NCBI GenBank assembly: GCA_016841965.1 | Contig: JAEANN010000053.1 | Coordinates: forward strand, 1 to 64,000 | Direction: 5' to 3' | Source: Candidatus Roseilinea mizusawaensis | GTDB taxonomy: Bacteria; Chloroflexota; Anaerolineae; J036; Brachytrichaceae | Length of the DNA stretch: 64,000 nucleotides | In this document: in pieces, positions 49,349 through 57,089 of the stretch | Numbering within the stretch: position 1 is the first letter of the stretch | Layout of the letters: each line of letters starts with the position of its first letter | Notes under the pieces: model-generated | What the model was told of the DNA's origin: nothing | Databases searched by the model: none | The model's input: only the letters and a program-made list of their open reading frames with translations | Translations under genes and position numbers: made by a program

Positions 49349-50398
49349 ATGACACAGCCATTTAGAACAGGCATCTGCACAATCTCTGACGAATGGACCT
49401 ACAGAGGCATGGAGGTGATCTGGCTGGAGAATGATCTGGTCAGAATCGGCGTGCTGGCCGGACGGGGGAGCGATATCTTCGAATTTCGCTACAAACCGCA
49501 CGACGTGGACTTCATGTGCCGGCTGCCCCTCGGCATTCGCAACCCCCAGCGCGACTTCGCGCAGATGCGGGACACCAAGAACCAGTTCGAGGATTACTAC
49601 TACGGCGGCTGGCAGGAGATTTTGCCCAACAGCCCCACATTCGTGTATCGCGGCGCGTCGCTGGGCCAGCACGGCGAAGTGTCGCTCACGCCGTGGCGCC
49701 ATGCGCTGATCGAGCAAGGGCCAGAGCGCGTATCGGTCAAACTGTGGACACAGCCGCTGCGCGTGCCGGCGCTGATCGAAAAGACGCTCACACTTGAAGC
49801 GAACTCGCCAATCCTGCGCATCGACGAACGCCTGACCAACGAGGCGAAAACCGCGCTGGACCTGATGTGGGGACATCACATCGCATTCGGCTTGCCGTTC
49901 TTGCGCGATGGGGCGACGATCGAGACCAACGCGACGACGCTGTGGGCCGATCCGCTGATGCCAGAACAGCGGCGCTTCAAGCCGGGGGTGTCATTCACAT
50001 GGCCGGCTGCCGAGACCATCCACGGCGAGGCCGACAACGCCAGCGTCATTCCGCCAGAGTCCGCCCCACCCTACGCCGACCTGGCCTATCTATCCGGCTT
50101 CGATCGCCGGGCATGGTATGCCATCAAGAGCGCGGTGCACAACGTTGGCTTTGGCGTATCTTGGGATGGCGAGTTATTCAAATACGTGTGGTACTGGCAG
50201 GAACGCTACAGCGCGCAAGATGCGCCGTGGTGGGGCCGGGCCTATGCCATCGCGCTGGAGCCATGGACAACGCGCTACGACGAGAACGCCCAGGCGTCGA
50301 TCGCGCGCGGAGACTGGCTGAAGCTCGAGGCCGGCGCGTCGCTCACAACCCAGTTGACCGCCGGGGCGTTTGAAGGAACGTGGGCAGTTCAAGGTTAA
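49349..50398 (+). CDS. DUF4432 family protein (aldose 1-epimerase-like fold)
   Basis: This 349 aa protein belongs to a galactose mutarotase-like superfamily. Recognisable blocks are YRGMEVIWLENDLVRIGVLA, GRGSDIFEFRYKP, and MWGHHIAFGLPFL with paired His residues. Members probably epimerise or isomerise sugars or act as accessory proteins, but most are untested. The start at 49349 (MTQPFRTG) fits relatives best; ATG 49331 and GTG 49310 are alternatives. The promoter is divergent from copZ, with a possible -10 TAGATT at 49314-49319. Confidence 0.82.
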   Translation: MTQPFRTGICTISDEWTYRGMEVIWLENDLVRIGVLAGRGSDIFEFRYKPHDVDFMCRLPLGIRNPQRDFAQMRDTKNQFEDYYYGGWQEILPNSPTFVYRGASLGQHGEVSLTPWRHALIEQGPERVSVKLWTQPLRVPALIEKTLTLEANSPILRIDERLTNEAKTALDLMWGHHIAFGLPFLRDGATIETNATTLWADPLMPEQRRFKPGVSFTWPAAETIHGEADNASVIPPESAPPYADLAYLSGFDRRAWYAIKSAVHNVGFGVSWDGELFKYVWYWQERYSAQDAPWWGRAYAIALEPWTTRYDENAQASIARGDWLKLEAGASLTTQLTAGAFEGTWAVQG

Positions 50399-50401
50399 TA
50401 C

Positions 50402-50428
50402 GGTTGATAAAGTTGATAAGGTTGCAAG
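50402..50428. repeat. 9-bp tandem repeat before the SDR gene
   Basis: GGTTGATAA, AGTTGATAA and GGTTGCAAG follow each other without gaps, 20 bases before ATG 50448. The period differs from the 7-bp arrays elsewhere. Confidence 0.7.
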
Positions 50429-50447
50429 TTAAAGATCGAGGGCGCAG

Positions 50448-51233
50448 ATGAGCAGGCGATTTGATGGGCAAGTGGCGCTGGTGACCGGCGGCGCAAAAGG
50501 GATTGGCCGGGCAGCAGTAGAAGCATTCAGCACGGAAGGCGCGGCGGTGGTCATCGCCGATATCGACGCTGCTGAAGGGGAGGCGCTGGCGCAGTCGCTG
50601 CCGCGTACAGTTTTCGTCGCCACCGATGTGACGAGAATAGCCGATGCCGAGCGCGCCGTTCGCGTCGCTGTCGAAACTTTTGGCGGCCTGGACATTCTCT
50701 TCAGCAACGCCGGCATCGTGATGTACAACCTGATTGAGAACGTCACCGAAGAGCATTACGAGCGCGAGATGGGCGTGAACTTCAAGGGGCACGTATGGAT
50801 GTGCAAATACGCCATCCCCGAAATGCGCAAGCGCGGCGGCGGGGCAATTGTGTGCACGTCATCGGTGCAAGCGCTGGCTACACAAACCACTGTGGCCATT
50901 TACGCCGCCAGCAAAGCGGCCACACTGGCCATGGTTAAGGCAGTTGCTCAAGATCATGCCCACGAGCATATCCGCGTGAATGCCATTTTGCCCGGCTCGG
51001 TCGACACACCCATGCTGCGCAACGCAGCCCGCGAGTTCGACCCAAACGATGTAGATGGCGTCATCGCGCGCTGGGGCAACATGCATCCGATCGGTCGCGT
51101 AATTACTGCGCAGGACGTGGCAAAGCTGGTCTTATTTCTATGCAGCGATGATGCCAGCGCGCTAACCGGCGCTGCCTACCTTGTTGATGGGGGGCTGATG
51201 GCCAAGCTGCCGGTGATATTGCCCGACAGTTAA
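50448..51233 (+). CDS. Short-chain dehydrogenase/reductase
   Basis: This 261 aa NAD(P)-dependent oxidoreductase has the classical SDR pattern: VTGGAKGIGRA (cofactor loop), ADIDAAEGE (an Asp after the second strand, suggesting NAD preference), NAGIV, the catalytic Ser in TSS, YAASKAA and PGSVDTPM. GAGGG lies six bases before the ATG. It is followed 43 bases later by a cupin gene. The substrate is probably a sugar or secondary alcohol, but this is not determined. Confidence 0.93.
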   Translation: MSRRFDGQVALVTGGAKGIGRAAVEAFSTEGAAVVIADIDAAEGEALAQSLPRTVFVATDVTRIADAERAVRVAVETFGGLDILFSNAGIVMYNLIENVTEEHYEREMGVNFKGHVWMCKYAIPEMRKRGGGAIVCTSSVQALATQTTVAIYAASKAATLAMVKAVAQDHAHEHIRVNAILPGSVDTPMLRNAAREFDPNDVDGVIARWGNMHPIGRVITAQDVAKLVLFLCSDDASALTGAAYLVDGGLMAKLPVILPDS

Positions 51234-51276
51234 CCAACCCCGCGCTCACCCAAACAGCTAAATGGAGAAACAAGAG

Positions 51277-51981
51277 ATGGTTATTCCTGACTACAAAGCG
51301 TGGATGAAGCAACCGCTGATCTGGACCGAGCGTATCAGGTCACGCGCGCTGGTGTGGACGCCGGACGCGCATTGGTTCATTAATGACCCCCTAGGGCCTC
51401 TGCCACATGCGCACAAAGACGCCTCGGAGATCATCTACATCGCTGCCGGCCAAATGGACATTCAGGTCGGCCACAGCAAGCAGCGCGTGGGGCCAGGCGA
51501 TCTGCTGTTCATGCCGCCGAACAAATACCACAACTACTGGCTGGTGGGCGATGAAACCGTCTGTCTCTACGTACTGGTCACACCCAATCACAAATACAAC
51601 CGCTGGCAATACAAAGACTTTGCGCCGGATGCTTTCGAGGGCGTGGCACCGGTTGCAAACGCCTTCCACGATGAGCCAATGCCTTCGGACGAGCGGATCA
51701 GCGTGAACGTGCGTACGCTGCCGCCCGGCGGGGCAACCGAGGTCGAGGCGCTGGACAAACGCGAAAAGATGATCTACGTCTTGGAGGGCCAGGCAGCCAT
51801 CCAAATCGAGCGGCTGAGCGGGGTGATGGGGCCAAACGATTACCAGCACGTGCCGGCTTCGCACCAGCACCGCATCACCAATGTGGGCAATCAGCCGCTG
51901 CGCTACTTTGAGTTTGTGTGCTTCGATCCAACCGCGCCGGCCATTGTGTTGCCAGAGGATGCACACCTTGTCAAAGAGTAG
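51277..51981 (+). CDS. Double-cupin protein
   Basis: This 234 aa protein has two beta-barrel cupin halves. The first shows HAHKDASEIIYI and PGDLLFMPPNKYHNYW, with the metal-binding His and Glu residues. The second has PPGGATEVEALDKREKMIYV and HVPASHQHRITNV. ATG 51277 is preferred over 51262 because the GGAG within the upstream ATG region is nine bases from it. Bicupins of this type include dioxygenases, isomerases and sugar-binding proteins. It likely shares a transcript with the SDR. Confidence 0.88.
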   Translation: MVIPDYKAWMKQPLIWTERIRSRALVWTPDAHWFINDPLGPLPHAHKDASEIIYIAAGQMDIQVGHSKQRVGPGDLLFMPPNKYHNYWLVGDETVCLYVLVTPNHKYNRWQYKDFAPDAFEGVAPVANAFHDEPMPSDERISVNVRTLPPGGATEVEALDKREKMIYVLEGQAAIQIERLSGVMGPNDYQHVPASHQHRITNVGNQPLRYFEFVCFDPTAPAIVLPEDAHLVKE

Positions 51982-52044
51982 CCGGGTCGGATGATGCCAC
52001 TTCCAGAACTGCATCGCATCTAACAAGCCGAAGGAAGCTGACAC

Positions 52045-52470
52045 ATGGCAAAAGCAGAAGTGATCTGGCTGAACGAGCAGACCTACATCGGCGTGGACAG
52101 CACCGGCCACAGCCTCGTCATCTCGAAGCCGGGCGAAGGCAGCATCGGCGTCAAGCCATCCGATCTATTGTTGATCGCGGTAGCCGCCTGCGCCAACGTA
52201 GATGTCGTCGAGATCATCAAGAAACGGCGCGCCGATCTGCGCAGGCTGGTCGTGCATGTCAGCGGCGAGCAAACCGCAGAAGCACCGTGGACATTTCAGA
52301 AGATCCACTTGCACTTCGAGATCGAGGCAGCGGGCATAGACAGCGCGCAGGTCGAACGGGCCATCGATCTGGCCCTCAACAAATATTGCTCGGTGCGGTC
52401 GTCATTGTCGCCGGATGTGGCAGTCACCTTTGACTGCGAGCTGCGCAGCGGGGATAACCAGCCGGCCTGA
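52045..52470 (+). CDS. OsmC family peroxiredoxin-like protein
   Basis: This 141 aa protein matches OsmC/Ohr/YhfA proteins, which reduce organic hydroperoxides with two cysteines. The catalytic pair is visible as AVAACANVDV (Cys about 51) and LNKYCSVRSSL (Cys about 114). SIGVKPSDLLL precedes the first. AAGGAAG nine bases upstream supports the start. It is 63 bases behind the cupin gene and converges with a nitroreductase, with a GC-rich repeat between them. Confidence 0.93.
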   Translation: MAKAEVIWLNEQTYIGVDSTGHSLVISKPGEGSIGVKPSDLLLIAVAACANVDVVEIIKKRRADLRRLVVHVSGEQTAEAPWTFQKIHLHFEIEAAGIDSAQVERAIDLALNKYCSVRSSLSPDVAVTFDCELRSGDNQPA

Positions 52471-52480
52471 TCCTAGCCGA

Positions 52481-52516
52481 CGGCGCGCCAACCGGCGCGC
52501 CAATCGGCGCGCCAAC
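52481..52516. repeat. 12-bp tandem repeat with GGCGCGCC palindromes
   Basis: CGGCGCGCCAAC is repeated three times (52481-52492, 52493-52504 with one change, 52505-52516) between two convergent stop codons. Each unit contains the 8-bp palindrome GGCGCGCC, so many alternative hairpins can form. It may act as a terminator. Confidence 0.8.
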
Positions 52517-52533
52517 CGCGCGGCGCAACTGAA

Positions 52534-53166
52534 TCAACTTGGTATCTGCGACGGGGAAGAGACCGGCGCGGTCACGAGGTTAATCGGCTGACCCCACCTG
52601 GCCTGAAAAACAAACTCTGCTATAGGCTTGCGTACACGCAGGGCAAGTTCGCGCGCGCGCAGGGCTTCAGGAAGATTGGCGATATCCCCATAGTGGCCGA
52701 TGGCCATGACAACCATCGGTTCAACATGGTCTGGCAGGCCGGCAGCCTGGCGCGCTTTGGATGCTTCGAAGCCGGCCATCTGATGAACAAACAACCCCAG
52801 CGACGTAGCCTGAACAGTAAGATGCGCAACAGCTTGACCCAGGTCATAGTACGAGTAAGGGCCTATGCCGCCCTTGCTTGGGTGTGGCAGCGCGACGGCC
52901 AAAACAAGCAGCGGCGCGCGTGGCGCCCACTCACGATTGTTGCCGGTCAAAGCGTCTTCGATCTGTCGACGTGCATCGCCATCTTCGGCAGTGAAAAGGA
53001 CGAACCCCCATGGCTGATTGTTGCCCCCTGAGGGCGACCATCTGGCCGCCTCGAACAGGCTTAATATCTGATCGGAGTCGATGGGGCGCGAATCGAATGC
53101 GCGCGGACTCCAGCGCGCCTTGAGCAAGGGATGAAGCGGATATTCGTTGTGAGTGGGCTTTTGCAT
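52534..53166 (-). CDS. Nitroreductase family protein
   Basis: This 210 aa flavoprotein of the nitroreductase fold binds FMN. The N-terminal RWSPRAFDSRPI and AARWSPSGGNNQPW (FMN contact) are family signatures, as is YYDLGQAVAHLTVQATSLGL in the middle. The start at 53166 fits the family length; the longer frame adds 22 hydrophobic residues without an SD. Substrates in the family include nitroaromatics, quinones and enals. It stands alone and diverges from the URO-D gene. Confidence 0.92.
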   Translation of the reverse strand: MQKPTHNEYPLHPLLKARWSPRAFDSRPIDSDQILSLFEAARWSPSGGNNQPWGFVLFTAEDGDARRQIEDALTGNNREWAPRAPLLVLAVALPHPSKGGIGPYSYYDLGQAVAHLTVQATSLGLFVHQMAGFEASKARQAAGLPDHVEPMVVMAIGHYGDIANLPEALRARELALRVRKPIAEFVFQARWGQPINLVTAPVSSPSQIPS

Positions 53167-53368
53167 TTCGAGGCCAGACTGTAACGGCAAAAGATTGGCG
53201 AAAGCTGAAAAGCCGATAAGCAAGACAATCATGCCCGAGTCGGCGCCAAGCGGGCGCTGAATCGACGCTATGATTTTGCGCCCTGCAACGCTGGGCGCGT
53301 AGACGTGAGAGACGTACTATGTGTGTGCACCCGCACCCGACAACTGGGCGACGCACAGCAAAAGGGCC

Positions 53369-53374
53369 TACAAT
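53369..53374 (+). promoter_or_regulatory. -10 box close to the URO-D start
   Basis: TACAAT ends 13 bases before ATG 53388, predicting a leader of about six bases with no SD. The -35 region is not evident. Confidence 0.35.
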
Positions 53375-53387
53375 CAGCGGCATCAGC

Positions 53388-54509
53388 ATGCCCATGAGTA
53401 CATCCGCATCAGATTCGGCAGCAACATGGACGCTCGAATACAAGCCCGACGCCGCCAGGGTTGTCGAACGCATGGCTGCCTGGTGGGAAGGCGAGATCAT
53501 CGACCGCGCCACGATTTTGCTCAGCGCGCCAAAGCCGAATGTTCAGCCCTGGCCGGCCAAAACACACACCACCCTGCGTGAGCGCTGGATGGATATCGAC
53601 TATCAAGTGGCATGCGCAGCCATTCATGCGGCCAACACCTACTGGGCCGGCGAGAGCCTGCCCATCTACATGCCCAACCTCGGCCCCGAAATTCTCGCCG
53701 CCTGCTATGGCGCGCCGTTACATTTCACCGAAGACTCATCGTGGTCCGAGCCGATCCTGCACGACTGGGCCGATATCGCCAAACTTCGGATCGACCCAGA
53801 TAACGAATACCTGCGCTGCATCCTGGAGATGACACGCCGCGCATTGGAAGCCGGCCAGGGCAAGTTCCTGGTCGGCCTCACCGATATTCACCCCGGCGGC
53901 GATCTGGCAGCCTCGTTCCGCGACCCACAACAGTTGTGCATCGACCTGGTCGAATCACCAGAGCAAGTGCACGCGCTGATGCATCACATCTACCCGGCCT
54001 TCTTCGATTTTTTCAAGCTCAACCACCAGGTGATCCAAGAAGCCGGCCAGAGCATCTGCACCAGTTGGACGCCCCTGTTCGTCGATGGTGGACGCTACTA
54101 CATCCCCTCCAACGACTTCTCCATCATGATCTCGACCGAGATGTTCGAGGAATTCTTCCTGCCCGAACTGCTGGCCGAGATCGCCTGGCTCGACCGATCG
54201 ATCTATCATCTGGACGGCCCCGGCGCGCTGCGCCACCTCGACACACTGCTTGACATCCCGAAACTAGACGCCATTCAATTTGTATATGGCGACGGCGCCA
54301 AACCCGCCTCGCGTTGGATGCACGTCTTCCAGAAAATTCAAAACGCCGGCAAGAACGCACACATCATGGTCGAGCCGTGGGAGATCGAGTTGTTCATGGA
54401 CAACTTGAACCCCGAAGGTGTCATGCTACAAACCAGCGCCCCTTCTGTAGAAGAAGCTGATGCTATCATTGCCAAAATCGCACGCTGGACCCGCAAAGGG
54501 AAATATTGA
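53388..54509 (+). CDS. Uroporphyrinogen decarboxylase-like (URO-D) domain protein
   Basis: This 373 aa TIM-barrel protein belongs to the URO-D superfamily, which includes the MtaA/CmuA-type cobalamin methyltransferases as well as true HemE. It lacks typical HemE motifs. The zinc motif of MtaA-type enzymes (His-x-Cys) is replaced by YHLDGPGALRHLD, with H274 but no Cys two residues on. It is followed after five bases by an MtaB-like gene, which suggests a joint role in methyl-group transfer or a derived function. The first ATG (53388) is six bases downstream of the expected transcription start. Confidence 0.82.
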   Translation: MPMSTSASDSAATWTLEYKPDAARVVERMAAWWEGEIIDRATILLSAPKPNVQPWPAKTHTTLRERWMDIDYQVACAAIHAANTYWAGESLPIYMPNLGPEILAACYGAPLHFTEDSSWSEPILHDWADIAKLRIDPDNEYLRCILEMTRRALEAGQGKFLVGLTDIHPGGDLAASFRDPQQLCIDLVESPEQVHALMHHIYPAFFDFFKLNHQVIQEAGQSICTSWTPLFVDGGRYYIPSNDFSIMISTEMFEEFFLPELLAEIAWLDRSIYHLDGPGALRHLDTLLDIPKLDAIQFVYGDGAKPASRWMHVFQKIQNAGKNAHIMVEPWEIELFMDNLNPEGVMLQTSAPSVEEADAIIAKIARWTRKGKY

Positions 54510-54514
54510 AAACT

Positions 54515-55915
54515 ATGAGCAATCGCAATAGGGTGCGTTATAGCGCCCTGGCTATTCGCAACCCAGATGATCTTATCTTCGGGCACACGCCGCGCCCGAT
54601 CGAGGCCGGCAACGGCCTGGTGATCGGCGGCGGCACAGTCTATCCGGAGATTAACTTCACTTTGCCGACGATGGAGATCAGCGCCGAGAGCATGTCCGAC
54701 GTGCAATCGCACTATGCCGACATGATCGAAGCCGTATGTACGCGCGCTGTCGAATTGCAGGTTCCCGGCCTGGTTGTGGAGTTCGAGTTGCTGCCTCCCA
54801 TGACGCTGGAGCCGGAGTGGGGGGCCGACATTACCGCCGTCTTGCGTGTGACGCTGGACAAATACGCTAAAGCCGAGGGCTTGAAATGCGCTCTGCGTGT
54901 GACGCCCAACGATATCCGCCCCTACACGCGCCCGCCAAAACTGTATGACGGTGAGATGTGGGACCGCATGATGCGGTCATTTGAGTTATGCGCTGTGGCT
55001 GGGGCCGATATGGTGTCGATCCAATCAACCGGCGGCAAAGAAGTATGCGACGAGGCGCTGCTGTACGGCAACCTGCCTCTGGCTGTGCTGGCTATTGGGG
55101 TGCTGGCATGCCGCGACGTAGCCAGCCTATGGGACGGCATCCTGATGGAGACCGGCAAGCACGGCGTGATCGCCGCCGGCGACAGCGCCGGCGGCTTTGG
55201 CAACACCGCCATGATGCTTGCCCACCAACGCTATATCCCAAAAGTCTGGGCGGCAGTGGTGCGTGTGATGACTGTGGCGCGCACCCTGGCCGCCTATGAG
55301 CACGGCGCAATCGGGCCGGGCAAAGACTCGGCCTATGAAGGGCCGTACATCAAAGCGATCACCGGCTGCCCCATTTCGGCTGCCGCCGCTGAGGCTGCTG
55401 TTGCCTTCCCAATTCCGTTCGGCAACATTGCGCGCGTCGCCGCCGATCTGCTCAGCAACAAGTCGGTGCAAAACGTGAAGTTGTTGGGCGGTATGGCGCC
55501 GGCTGTCTCGGTGGAGCAACTGGCCTATGCCGCGCGCATGTTGAACTGCGCTTCAGCAGGGGGCCGATCCGTCGCCCTGAACATGCGCAACTGCCTGGTT
55601 GAATCCGATGCCCGGCTCGACCCACAAGCGTTTGTCCTGCGCCCCGATGTCGTGATCGATATCGCAGGGCAGATTGTGGCCGAGCCAACGCCTTATCGAC
55701 GCACACGCCGCGCCGCGCAGGCCACACTGGCGGCCCTGCGCGCTGCCCACGCCGACGGCGCGCTGCTGATTCGAGACACCGAACTGAGCTGGCTCGATCG
55801 GCTGTCACGCCAGGTCGATCAGTTGCCAGAGGATGAAAACGAATTCATCGCCAGCACGCTGCACGAGGTGGATCTAAGCCGGGCGCGACTGCAAGATTAC
55901 GGCGTGCTGGCATGA
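54515..55915 (+). CDS. MtaB-like methyltransferase family protein lacking the zinc ligands
   Basis: This 466 aa protein aligns by eye along its whole length with methanol:corrinoid methyltransferase MtaB: AGNGLVIGGGTVYPEINF, GLKCALRVTPNDIRP, STGGKEV, AAGDSAGGFGNTAMM, YEHGAIGPGKD and IKAITG. In MtaB the zinc is bound by Glu164, Cys220 and Cys269. The corresponding residues here appear to be Q170, G226 and S272, so the metal site is abolished. The protein therefore probably does not activate methanol; it may act on another substrate or be structural. No MtaC-like corrinoid protein is adjacent. The comparison was made from memory. Confidence 0.85.
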   Translation: MSNRNRVRYSALAIRNPDDLIFGHTPRPIEAGNGLVIGGGTVYPEINFTLPTMEISAESMSDVQSHYADMIEAVCTRAVELQVPGLVVEFELLPPMTLEPEWGADITAVLRVTLDKYAKAEGLKCALRVTPNDIRPYTRPPKLYDGEMWDRMMRSFELCAVAGADMVSIQSTGGKEVCDEALLYGNLPLAVLAIGVLACRDVASLWDGILMETGKHGVIAAGDSAGGFGNTAMMLAHQRYIPKVWAAVVRVMTVARTLAAYEHGAIGPGKDSAYEGPYIKAITGCPISAAAAEAAVAFPIPFGNIARVAADLLSNKSVQNVKLLGGMAPAVSVEQLAYAARMLNCASAGGRSVALNMRNCLVESDARLDPQAFVLRPDVVIDIAGQIVAEPTPYRRTRRAAQATLAALRAAHADGALLIRDTELSWLDRLSRQVDQLPEDENEFIASTLHEVDLSRARLQDYGVLA

Positions 55916-55934
55916 CCCACACCCACATCACATC

Positions 55935-56963
55935 ATGAGCCGATCGCATTCTCTCCAATCTCTCCAAAAACGCAAAAACACATCTGGTCTGTGGAATGGC
56001 CTTGCGCTGATCAAGATGGCCGGCATCGCCACAGCCGCCGGCTGGATCGCCTACAGCCGCAAAGTCATCGATCACAGCTTGCCCTTTCCCAACGCGGTCA
56101 ACGCACCCCGGCGCTTGATGCCAAGCGCAACGTGTGGCATGCTGAACTTCTACAGCGACCGGTCAGGGACAGGCCGGCCGCTAGTGTTGCTGCATGCGAT
56201 TAACGCTGCTGCATCGGCTTATGAGACACGGCCACTATTTCATCACTATCAGGGGCAACGGCCTGTGTTTGCGCTGGAACTGCCGGGGTTTGGGTTCTCG
56301 GAGCGATCCAACCGGGTCTATTCGGCGCAGCTCTACCAGGAGGCCATCATCCAGTTTCTAGAGCGCGAAGTCAAAGCGCCGTCCGATGTAGTGGCGCTAT
56401 CGCTCAGCAGCGAGTTCGCCGCCTCGGCGGCGCTGGCGCGTCCCGAGCTGTTCGTTTCATTGGCGTTGATCTCGCCGAGCGGCCTGCGCCCACGCAATAC
56501 CGGCCGCGCCACACAACGCGCCAACGACAGCGGCGTGAGCGACATTGCGCACAAGGTACTGTCTTATCCGCTATGGGGGCAGGCGTTCTTCGACCTGCTG
56601 GCCACGCGCAAGAGCATTCGCTGGTTCTTGCAACAAAGCTTCGCCGGGCCGGTGGATGAGGGACTGGTCGAGTATGCCTATCTCACCAGCCACCAGATCG
56701 GTGCGCACCATGCCCCGCTCTACTTCGTCAGCGGCAAGCTGTTCACGCGCGATGTGGCTGCGCGCGTCTATGAGCGATTGACCACGCCGACGCTAGCGCT
56801 TTACGATCAGGATCCTTACACCCGCTTCGACCTGTTGCCACGTGTGCTGGAGCGTAATGCTCAGTGGCGCGCGGAACGCATTTGGCCGACGCGCGGCTTG
56901 CCCCACTTCGAGAAGTTGCCTGAAACGACTCGGGCGCTGGATGCATTTTGGGCCGGCCATTGA
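55935..56963 (+). CDS. Alpha/beta hydrolase
   Basis: This 342 aa protein has the alpha/beta hydrolase fold: LVLLHAINAAASAYE (oxyanion region), VFALELPGFGFSER, and a nucleophile elbow reading ALSLSSEFAA, unusual because the GxSxG glycines are serines. Acidic and His triad members probably lie near ALYDQDPYTRFD and GLPHFEKLPE. An N-terminal hydrophobic segment (about 26-42) may anchor it to the membrane. The first codons include a 9-bp duplication (TCTCTCCAA, 55950-55967). It lies 19 bases after the MtaB-like gene. The substrate is unknown. Confidence 0.82.
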   Translation: MSRSHSLQSLQKRKNTSGLWNGLALIKMAGIATAAGWIAYSRKVIDHSLPFPNAVNAPRRLMPSATCGMLNFYSDRSGTGRPLVLLHAINAAASAYETRPLFHHYQGQRPVFALELPGFGFSERSNRVYSAQLYQEAIIQFLEREVKAPSDVVALSLSSEFAASAALARPELFVSLALISPSGLRPRNTGRATQRANDSGVSDIAHKVLSYPLWGQAFFDLLATRKSIRWFLQQSFAGPVDEGLVEYAYLTSHQIGAHHAPLYFVSGKLFTRDVAARVYERLTTPTLALYDQDPYTRFDLLPRVLERNAQWRAERIWPTRGLPHFEKLPETTRALDAFWAGH

Positions 56964-56976
56964 TCGTTAGGCCGGC
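56952..56976 (+). terminator. Hairpin around the hydrolase stop codon
   Basis: GCCGGCC (56952-56958) and GGCCGGC (56970-56976) form a 7-bp stem with an 11-base loop containing the TGA stop. A short T-rich stretch follows. It would end the URO-D/MtaB-like/hydrolase operon. Confidence 0.4.
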
Positions 56977-57089
56977 TTGCATTTACGGCCACGCCACGCC
57001 GGCAGTCGTTAGGCGCAGCGGCTCGATCTGGCCATTGGCGATGCGCCTGCCCACCCGACCCACTGCAACGGCAAGTGGTTGCTGGGACC

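Noticed and set aside
54515-55915. Calling this gene mtaB (methanol methyltransferase)
   Set aside because: All three zinc ligands appear to be replaced, so the specific name would mislead.
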